Of a stretch of DNA of 64,000 nucleotides, positions 42,267 to 50,000 are shown in pieces; position 1 is the first letter of the stretch, and every line of letters starts with the position of its first letter. The position numbers and the translations under genes were made by a program. The notes under the pieces were generated by a model. The model was not told the DNA's origin and ran no database searches. It saw nothing but the letters and a program-made list of their open reading frames with translations. Source of the stretch: Hoeflea_A sp965204935 (lineage in GTDB: Bacteria; Pseudomonadota; Alphaproteobacteria; Rhizobiales; Rhizobiaceae); NCBI RefSeq assembly GCF_965204935.1, contig NZ_CBDBFO010000002.1. One strand, 5' to 3'.

Positions 42267-43490
42267 TCAGATCTTGATTTCATACTGGGTGTTGTCGTCC
42301 GGATTGGCGACCAGGTCGCAGACGGCCTGTGTGTCGATCGGGGGGCGTTGCGGAAGGGTGTCGATCACCTTCATGCCCTGGTCCTCGACGACCATCAGAT
42401 GCACATCGAGGGTCGCATGGTGCGTTTTCGGATCGACGGTGACCTTGCCGGCGGGACCTTCGATCGACAGTCCCGACTCCAGCGCCGCGATAACGGCATC
42501 GCGGTCCGTGCTGCCGGCCTTTTTCACCGCTTCGGCCCAGGTTTTGACGCCCTGGTAGTTGGAAACCGCGATTTCATGGATCGCGCTGCTGTCGCCGTAG
42601 GCATCGGCCCAGGCCTGCTTGAAGGCCTTGTTCGCGGGTGTGTCCAGTTCCTGGCTGTAATTATAGGCGACCATGATGCCATTGCCCTCTTCGGGCGTCA
42701 GCACCTTGTGCTCGTTGCCGACACCCATCGTGGTCGACGCCAGCGGGATCTTGTCCTTCATGCCGGCCGCCGCCCACTGGCGGAAGAACGACAGATGCGC
42801 ACCGCCAACCAGCGGCGCAATGACAAGGTCTGGCGCTGCACCCTGTATCTTGGCGATGGTCGAACCGAAATCGGACACATCAAGCGGAAAGAAATCGACG
42901 GCGATGACCTCGCCGCCATTGTCCTCGACATATTTCTGGATCCACTTGGCGGTGATCTGCCCGTAATTGTAGTCGGCCGCGAGGATGTAGACCTTGTTGC
43001 CGCCGGCTCTTTCCATGGCAAAGGGAACAAGCGCTTCCACCTGCTGGGCCGGGGTCACGCCGTTGATGAAGATGTTCCGGTCGCACACGCCCCCCTCGTA
43101 AAGCACGTTGTAGAAGTACAGCGTTTTTGCCTTGCGCATCGTCTGCCGGATGGCTTCCCGCGAGGCGGACAGGATGCCGCCATGCACGACATCGGCCTTG
43201 TCCCTGCGCACCAGTTGCTGGCCGAATTGCGTGTAGAGCGCCATGTCCGATTGTGTGTCGTAGCTGACGACCTCGATTTGTTTGCCGTTGAGACCGCCAG
43301 CTTCGTTGATTTCCTTGACTGCAAGCCGCATGGCCATGTCCATGGGTTTGCCATAGGCATCGAATATTCCGGACGTGTCGAGAATGGATCCGAGTTTGAT
43401 CGTATCTGCGGCGGCCACGATCTTTGGCAGTGCCAAGGTGCCCGCCAGCGCCGCTGATGCGGCGATGAAGTCACGTCGTTTGATGGTCAT
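42267..43490 (-). CDS. Amide/urea-type ABC transporter substrate-binding protein, probable Tat substrate
   Basis: The 407-residue exported binding protein opens MTIKRRDFIAASAALAGTLA, a twin-arginine-like signal (RRDF) with a short hydrophobic core ending at AAA. The mature type I binding fold shows TLYFYNVLYEGGVCDRNIFI and NKVYILAADYNYGQITAKWI, close to the binding protein of operon 1. It overlaps the flotillin stop (ATGA). It would deliver the amide to the two permeases and two ATPases downstream. Confidence 0.88.
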   Translation of the reverse strand: MTIKRRDFIAASAALAGTLALPKIVAAADTIKLGSILDTSGIFDAYGKPMDMAMRLAVKEINEAGGLNGKQIEVVSYDTQSDMALYTQFGQQLVRRDKADVVHGGILSASREAIRQTMRKAKTLYFYNVLYEGGVCDRNIFINGVTPAQQVEALVPFAMERAGGNKVYILAADYNYGQITAKWIQKYVEDNGGEVIAVDFFPLDVSDFGSTIAKIQGAAPDLVIAPLVGGAHLSFFRQWAAAGMKDKIPLASTTMGVGNEHKVLTPEEGNGIMVAYNYSQELDTPANKAFKQAWADAYGDSSAIHEIAVSNYQGVKTWAEAVKKAGSTDRDAVIAALESGLSIEGPAGKVTVDPKTHHATLDVHLMVVEDQGMKVIDTLPQRPPIDTQAVCDLVANPDDNTQYEIKI

Positions 43491-45103
43491 TTCTTACCTC
43501 CCGGTTCATTTTTGTCGCTGGATTTCGATCGGATGCGATTGGCATAGTCGGCGGTGCGCCCAGCCAGATTCGCATCAAAATCAAAGCCGATTTCTTCACC
43601 CATCTGCTTCATGGCCGGCAGCCGGACCGCCATGCCGAGGATCTGGTCCATGGCAGCACCGAATGCACCGTTCACGCCCTCGCCATCGGAAAAGCCGCCC
43701 TGGGCCACGCCGCCGATCTGATTGATCTTGATGGAGTCGATCTTTTCGACCGGCTTCATCATCTGGGTCATGATGTCCGGCATGCGGTCCAGCCGCCGTT
43801 CTTCGAGGCGCATGGAGATGATCGCGTCGCTCAATCCGTTTTCCGCGGCTATCAGCGCGGCCTTGCCGCCGGCTTCGGACTCAAGGCGCAGTTTTTCCGC
43901 CTTGGCGGCGATCTCGGCGGCCTTCGCATCCGCCGCCGCCTTGGCCAGCATGGTTTCGTTGTCCGACTTCGCCCTGGCGTCCTCGACCGCGATGTCGCGG
44001 TCGACCTTCATCATCGCAACTGCCTTTTCACGGCTCGCGATCGCGGTTTCCTTCTCGGTCTGGACCGCTTCGGCGGCAAGCAGCACCTTCGATCGCGACG
44101 CCTCTTCCGCAGCTTTCGCCTCCGCTTCTTCGGCACGCTTTTGCGCCAGTCGCATGGCGTTGTCGATCTTGGTTTCCTCGAGCGCCAGGATGGCCGCCAT
44201 TTCCTTGCGGCGCAGATCCTCGTCATGGGCGATCTTGACGGCATCGATCTCCAGGTTTTTGACCAGCGATGCTTTTTCGGCCGTGCGGTCCGCCTCTGTC
44301 CTGATCTCCGCCGACTTGGCTTCGGCCTCCGCCTGCAGCCTGGCCAAATGCTCACGCTGGGCGATTTCCGCCTCCCGCTCCGCGCGCTCGATATCAAGGC
44401 GGCGCTGGGCCTGCGCCAACTGGCTTTCCCGCACGGCTATGTCGGCTTCCGTTTCGATACGGATCCGCTCCTTGCGGTTGTCGGCCACCAGTCCGGCCAG
44501 TTTTCGCATACCTTCTGAATTGAAGGCATTGTTGTCGTCGAGGCCGGTGAAACTGCCCTGGTCAACATTCAAGAGAACAGCCGAGACCAGTGTCAGCCCG
44601 AGCGTTTCGATCCGCCGCTCGACAATCTGGGCCACCTGCTCCGAGAAGGCCGCTCTCTCCCGGTGGATCTCGTCGAGCGAGCGCGCCGCTGCGGCGTCCT
44701 GCATCGCGGCAGCAAGCTGGCCGTGAAGCAACGCCTCGACCGCCTCACCGCCCCGCGCAATGCGGCTGCCGAGCGCCTGGGCCGCGCGGGCAACGCCATC
44801 CCGTGTCGGATCGACCCGGACCTCGATCTCCATTTCCGCGTCAGCCCTGAGGCGGTCACCGGTCAGCAGCGAATGCGGGCCGGACCTGTCGAGCCGGATG
44901 GCTATTGCGCCCATCGAAACCTTTTGAACCTGGTGGAGAATCGGAAGCGCGAGGCAACCGCCGTCAATGACGACCTTCTGACCGCCAAAACCGGTTCGCA
45001 CGAGCGACAAGTCGCGTGTCGCCTTTGCGTAGAACCGGTGCAGGAACCAGACAAAGACGGCAACCGCAATCGCAATGAGCAGCAAAGAAATCGTCCAGAC
45101 CAC
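43487..45103 (-). CDS. Flotillin-family (SPFH/Band 7) membrane protein
   Basis: The protein of about 538 residues has one N-terminal membrane helix (VVWTISLLLIAIAVAVFVWF), an SPFH region (FGGQKVVIDGGCLALPILHQ to LTLVSAVLLNVDQGSFTGLD) and a long Ala/Glu-rich coiled coil (about 235-440), the flotillin layout. Flotillins form membrane microdomain scaffolds. I chose GTG 45103 because GGGAG lies 6 nt before it and it begins at the membrane helix; ATG 45139 adds 12 residues. It is coupled by ATGA to the transporter binding protein, which suggests it organises this amide-uptake complex. That role is inference. Confidence 0.85.
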   Translation of the reverse strand: MVWTISLLLIAIAVAVFVWFLHRFYAKATRDLSLVRTGFGGQKVVIDGGCLALPILHQVQKVSMGAIAIRLDRSGPHSLLTGDRLRADAEMEIEVRVDPTRDGVARAAQALGSRIARGGEAVEALLHGQLAAAMQDAAAARSLDEIHRERAAFSEQVAQIVERRIETLGLTLVSAVLLNVDQGSFTGLDDNNAFNSEGMRKLAGLVADNRKERIRIETEADIAVRESQLAQAQRRLDIERAEREAEIAQREHLARLQAEAEAKSAEIRTEADRTAEKASLVKNLEIDAVKIAHDEDLRRKEMAAILALEETKIDNAMRLAQKRAEEAEAKAAEEASRSKVLLAAEAVQTEKETAIASREKAVAMMKVDRDIAVEDARAKSDNETMLAKAAADAKAAEIAAKAEKLRLESEAGGKAALIAAENGLSDAIISMRLEERRLDRMPDIMTQMMKPVEKIDSIKINQIGGVAQGGFSDGEGVNGAFGAAMDQILGMAVRLPAMKQMGEEIGFDFDANLAGRTADYANRIRSKSSDKNEPGGKK

Positions 45104-45181
45104 GGAGCACTCCCTGATGTGGAAATGGCCGTGAGTCATCGGTTCGCCATTCCCCTAAAATATCCGGGAAATGCTAGGCAG

Positions 45182-45207
45182 AAATTACTTTCCTTTTCAA
45201 GTAATTT
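45182..45207. promoter_or_regulatory. AT-rich perfect dyad upstream of the flotillin gene
   Basis: AAATTACTT (45182-45190) and AAGTAATTT (45199-45207) form a 9-bp perfect inverted repeat with an 8-nt spacer, in a strongly AT-rich gap between the sensor stop and the flotillin start. It could be an operator, for example for the nearby MarR protein, or a promoter element for the flotillin-transporter-amidase genes. Confidence 0.5.
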
Positions 45208-45222
45208 TTTTACATGTTGTTT

Positions 45223-46365
45223 TTATTGTATTTTTTCGAACTCATCGAAAATGACACCGTTGGCGCGCGCCAGATAAATTGGTGCCGTATTGCGCGAGTT
45301 GGATATGTACACAGACTGTCGCGCGCTCTTGTAGGGCACCGGACAGCTGGATGATTCTCTGGCACCGTGCCACTTGCCTCCGCCCTCTTCCATCAGGCTT
45401 GAAAGGAACTGAAACCCCTCATAGGTCGATTGGCCCAGCGCATTGAGCATAGGTGCCCGATCGCGGTGAAGCGTGTGGTATTTTTCTCGGAAGCTGGCAT
45501 TTTCGGCGGTGTTGAGCGCAGCAAAATAGGAGGCTGAGGAGAAAAGCCTTTGCAGGTTTTCCTCGCCGCTCGCCAGCAATCCGTTTTCTTCCATCGCGCA
45601 GGACAAACGGACGATTTTCTTGTGCAGTTCGAGCGCCCCGAAAATGCGGTTGAAGTCCACCGCATCCTGACCCACGAGCGAAACCAGCACACCGTCGGCG
45701 CCGGAGCCGCCGATCTGGTCCACGTATTTCTCCAGATTGCCGCAGGAGAACGGCAGATATTTCTCGAAGACCAGTTCTGCACTGAGCGATGCGATCTTAG
45801 CCTTGGCATAATTGTGCGACGTCCGCGGCCAGACATAATCGTTTCCGATCAACGCCCATTTCTTCAGCCGGAACTTGCGGCACAGATGCTCCATTGCCGG
45901 GCCGAGTTGCTTGGGCGGTGTATCACCGATGGCAAACACGCCGTTTGAGTGCTCGCCGCCTTCATAAAGCGGTGTGTAGACATAGGGAATGCGGCCCTGG
46001 ACAACCTTGGTCAGACGCTGGCGCACCGCGCTGATATGCATTCCGACGATCGCATCGATCGATCCATTCTCAATCAGCGTGTGCACCAGCTCATCTACCG
46101 GAGTTTCCGATTCGATCGCGGAATCGATCATGATCATCTGGACCGGACGGCCGGAAATGCCTGAAAACCGGTTGAGTTCCCGAACGGCCACCTGTGCACT
46201 GGCGATACACGATGGCGCCCAAAGGCCCGCAGACCCGCACATCGGAATCAGCAGCGCCACCTTGTAGGCGCGTTGGTCCAGCACGTTTTCCTGATCGTCA
46301 TCAAGGGTGTCGAATGTATACGGCAGCCGGGATTTGTCTGCTGTAACACCCAATTCAAGGCGCAT
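45223..46365 (-). CDS. AmiC-like cytosolic binding-protein-fold sensor, operon 2
   Basis: The protein of about 380 residues has the type I binding fold (YKVALLIPMCGSAGLWAPSC, PYVYTPLYEGGEHSNGVFAI, LVSLVGQDAVDFNRIFGALE) but no signal peptide: 35-50 polar residues precede the fold. It therefore looks like a cytoplasmic ligand sensor of the AmiC type rather than a transporter component. No ANTAR gene follows; a MarR gene is divergent instead. The start is uncertain: ATG 46365, or TTG 46425 with 20 more residues. Confidence 0.78.
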   Translation of the reverse strand: MRLELGVTADKSRLPYTFDTLDDDQENVLDQRAYKVALLIPMCGSAGLWAPSCIASAQVAVRELNRFSGISGRPVQMIMIDSAIESETPVDELVHTLIENGSIDAIVGMHISAVRQRLTKVVQGRIPYVYTPLYEGGEHSNGVFAIGDTPPKQLGPAMEHLCRKFRLKKWALIGNDYVWPRTSHNYAKAKIASLSAELVFEKYLPFSCGNLEKYVDQIGGSGADGVLVSLVGQDAVDFNRIFGALELHKKIVRLSCAMEENGLLASGEENLQRLFSSASYFAALNTAENASFREKYHTLHRDRAPMLNALGQSTYEGFQFLSSLMEEGGGKWHGARESSSCPVPYKSARQSVYISNSRNTAPIYLARANGVIFDEFEKIQ

Positions 46366-46417
46366 TGCGACGGTCTTTCTCTGTGTTTCGTCTCCTATCG
46401 GAATTGAAATTCCTTTC

Positions 46418-46450
46418 CAAGTCAACTAATTTTACCAAACAAGTTCAACT
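46418..46450. promoter_or_regulatory. Repeats in the sensor/marR divergent region
   Basis: CAAGTCAACT (46418-46427) and CAAGTTCAACT (46440-46450) are near-identical direct repeats 22 bp apart, and AGTTCAACT is itself a 4+1+4 palindrome. They lie just before the MarR start at 46466 and at the 5' side of the divergent sensor gene, a fitting place for MarR sites. Confidence 0.45.
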
Positions 46451-46465
46451 GAGAACGATCTGACA

Positions 46466-46888
46466 ATGGCCCCATCGACGTCCCCTGTGAGCGCATATCT
46501 GTCCTATTCCCTTGCTGCTGCGCATCGCAGACTCAGCGTTGAGCTCAATCGCGAGCTCAAGAAAATGGGCGTGCAGATCGAGACGTGGCTCGTCCTGCAG
46601 ACACTGCAAACCGGTCACGGCTACACAATGACCGAGCTTGCCGGCATCGTTCTCATGAACCCTCCGACGCTGACCAAGCTGGTTGACCGCATGGTGGCCG
46701 AGGGACTTGTTCAGCGCCAACTCGACGTCGAAGACAATCGACGGGTTCAGCTGATGCTGACGGATCTCGGGATGGATGTTTGTCAGAAGGTGACCGAGCA
46801 TGTTGAAGCTCAAAACGACATGATCGTACGCACGATCGGCGAAGAAAGGGCCACCATTCTACGGGAGGTCCTGGAGACGCTGGCTTAG
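46466..46888 (+). CDS. MarR-family transcriptional regulator
   Basis: The 140-residue winged-helix regulator has the MarR core (GYTMTELAGIVLMNPPTLTK, LVDRMVAEGLVQRQLDVEDN, RRVQLMLTDLG with the wing). MarR proteins usually repress adjacent divergent operons and release on binding small aromatic or acidic ligands or their CoA thioesters. It is transcribed away from operon 2, which ends in an acyl-CoA synthetase, so a response to the amide-derived acid or its CoA ester is plausible but is inference. Confidence 0.88.
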   Translation: MAPSTSPVSAYLSYSLAAAHRRLSVELNRELKKMGVQIETWLVLQTLQTGHGYTMTELAGIVLMNPPTLTKLVDRMVAEGLVQRQLDVEDNRRVQLMLTDLGMDVCQKVTEHVEAQNDMIVRTIGEERATILREVLETLA

Positions 46889-47050
46889 TCTCAAACCGCG
46901 GCTTTCATCCAACGCGACAAGCCTTGGCGGCAACGGCATCCACGCGTCACCTGCAACTATCCGCTGAAATTCTCCGCTTCACGGCCACGCCTGGCAAATC
47001 CGCTGGCCCCGGTGGATCGCACGTCGTGCCTTTGGTGTCACTGCGTCCAT

Positions 47051-47070
47051 GCATGGCAAGCTGGCCATGC
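47051..47070. terminator. Stem-loop between marR and the giant glycosyltransferase gene
   Basis: GCATGGC (47051-47057) pairs with GCCATGC (47064-47070) over 7 bp with a 6-nt loop, in the 206-bp gap between convergent stops. There is no T-run. Nothing else recognisable lies in this gap. Confidence 0.4.
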
Positions 47071-47094
47071 GGCATCAAATCAGAGCCGATCCGA

Positions 47095-50000
47095 TCAGCG
47101 AAACCGGTGCGGGACTTTTCTGGCGAGCCGCGTCAACTCCTTGTTCGCCAGGATCGCCCGACGGGCACGACCACGCAACTTGGAGCGAACAGAAGGCGCC
47201 TTCGCCGGCATTCCTGACAGGTCGAACTCCTCGCCTCCGTTGAGCAGGGAGACAACTATATCGTAACAAAGGCCGACTTCTTTTTCGAAAGCTTCTGGTT
47301 GACCCGACGCCGCGAAGATCCCGGCAATATCCTGTCTAACATCGTTACCGTGCGCATGTCGCAGATGTTCTGCCGCGGCCGGGGCATAGGCGATCGTCCT
47401 ATCTGCATCCTGGACGAAATCCGACACGGCCTGCCAGGCAGCCCGCCGCCGGAACCAGCCGCGTCTGAGCCGTCCAGGGTCGATAACGTGTTCAACCTCG
47501 GCCGCAGGTGCGTAAATCGCCAATCGGCCATCGGCAGTTAATCTCTCGACGACATCGTTGTCCTCGTTTGACAGCAACGCGTGACCCGGACCAATCCGGC
47601 CAAGCCCAGCTGAGAATCCACCCGCCGAAACCAGAGCCGCCTTGTCGAATGCGATGTTGCAGCCAACAAGCCACTCCGTCGATTTGAGCCTTCGGGATTT
47701 GTCGCCCCAATCAACAACGGAAAGGTATGAAAGAAGGTGGTCGGCTAGCCAGTCCGGTCTTTGTGAGAGCCAATGCGGCCGCACGCGGCCGCCTACGACG
47801 GCGGTTCGTTTTCCAAAAGCCTCGAACGCGGCGAGGACTTCAACAGCCCACCCTGTAGCTGCGAGAGCATCGTCGTCAATGTAAGCCACATAATCGCTGC
47901 GTGCCGTTTCGAGCCCGATGTTTCGAGCGTTGGAAAGACCGGGCTGATCCGCGATAATGTAGGTAATTTGCGGATCGTCATCGAAGCGCTCGGCAAATGC
48001 CGAAGCCTTTCGTTTATCCGGTGAATTGTCGACAACAATGATCTCGAGTTGCTCGGGCGGCATTGTCTGCGACTGCAATGAAGCCAATGCATAGGGAAGC
48101 AGGTCATAGCGGTCATAAGTCGCGATGACCACGCTAAGGCGAGGCTTGGTGATAATCCAATCGCCTGGCGTCCTGTTCTGTTTATCCCCAGCGGATGTCA
48201 GGGGCGGCATCGATGTCAATCCGCCATTTTCCTGGTCGGTCTCGTCGTTCTGCTGGACACCGCCGACGAGCATAACCGAGACCAAGTCATAAATCAGACC
48301 GACATCCTGCCGCACCAGTTCGCTCCGGTCGGTCTGCCTGAAAAAATGCAGAGGAAGTGGCGGATTGCGATCCTTCTGTGCCTGGCGCAGGCGCTGACCG
48401 GCAGGCTGAACTCCATCGGCCGGCCCCTTGGCATCCTTGAGAAAGTCCGACACGGCCTGCCAAGCGGATTGTCGTCGCAACCCCCGCCGGTCCAGGCGCT
48501 CGGGATCGATAACGCGAGACACTTTGGCTTCAGGCGTGTAGACCCTCAAATAGCCCTGCTGCCGTAGCTGCTCTTCAACTTCCGCTTCCCCGTTCGACAT
48601 GTTGAACTGGTCCTGCGTTGTTTTTTCAAGAGTGTTGGAAAAGCCTCCCACCGATTGCAGCGCTGTTTTTTTGTAGGCGATATTGCATCCGGACATCCTC
48701 TTGTCGGAATCGAGTTCTCGACGCGTTCCTTCCCAGTCGACGACCGACAGATATTTCACCAGCTCGTCGGGTAGCCAGGTTGGTTGTGGCCCGATCCACC
48801 GCGCCAATACAGGTCCACCTACAACACCGGCCGATCCGTCAAACACATGGAAGGTTGCAACGATCTCGCTTGCCCAATTGGGGTCTGCTATCGCGTTGTC
48901 GTCGACGAAGGCCACGATGTCGGCACGCGCTTTCGATAGCCCCAAATTGCGAGCGTTGGATTGCCCGGAGGCCGGCTCCAAAATGTAGTTGAGGTGCGGA
49001 GATGGTGAGTAACGTTCTGCGACGGCTGCTGCGAAATCCTGATCCGGTGAATGGTCGACGACAATGACCTCCAGAAACCCCGGCGGCACATTTTGCTCAG
49101 TCAAGGACCGGATTGTGTCCGGCAGTGTCTCATAGCGATCACACGTCGCCACAACGACGGAAAGCCACGGCTTGTGCTTATCTGTCGAAGGCAAGGATGT
49201 ATTGCCTGATATACTCGGTGCGTTCTTTGCTTGTCCGCCGCTTTCCGGAATTTCTTTATTTCGGTGCTTGCCGCTGAACCCGGCGGATATGCCCGGCAAG
49301 ACATCGCGCAGGATGCCCTGCCAGGCTTCGAAATACGCATCTTGTGAAGAGTTCAATTCATGGAGATTCTGTGCCAGTTCGCGACGCGCTTCGCGCTTGG
49401 AATGTTCATCCAGCAGTTCCAGAATATCGGCGGCCATTTCCTCTGCGGTCTCGGTTACGGGACTGTCAAAGCGACCGAATTCAACTCCCCTCATGCCTTG
49501 CTTGGTCGAACTGAAGCATGCACTCCACCCCAACACATCCATTGCCTTTATGCTGATGCCGGTTCCTTTGCGGTCCGGAAGCACAAGCACGCTGGACCGT
49601 ATCGCGATGTCTTCGAGGCGATCGACAAACTCGCAACAAACCACGTCGGGATACTTGCGGATGTAGGGCCGAAGACCGTTGAGCACCCTTCCCACGATGA
49701 CAATGCGCAGCTTCCGACGCTTCTCTAGCCGTGGCCGGACCTTTTCCAGGAACCAACGTATGCTCTGAACATTGTTCTCATGCCAGCTGCCCCAAAGCAT
49801 GATATCAAAAAAACCCGGGGCTCCATTCTCACACGCTATGTTGTTTTCCTTGGCAAACTGCAGCCATGGCCTGTCAGATGGCGTGGAGCGATTGCGTATC
49901 GGCCGGACAAAAACAGAGCGGAGGGCGAAATCTGCAATTTCGCGCTGTTCGCTTTCAGACAGGTTTACGCAACAATCGACTGCCTTCCATATGGCTCGTT

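Noticed and set aside
30423..46425. Standard urea (urt) or branched-chain amino acid (liv) transporters
   Set aside because: The subunits are of those families, but both operons carry amidases and AmiC-like sensors and lack urease or branched-chain catabolic genes, so an amide substrate is more likely.
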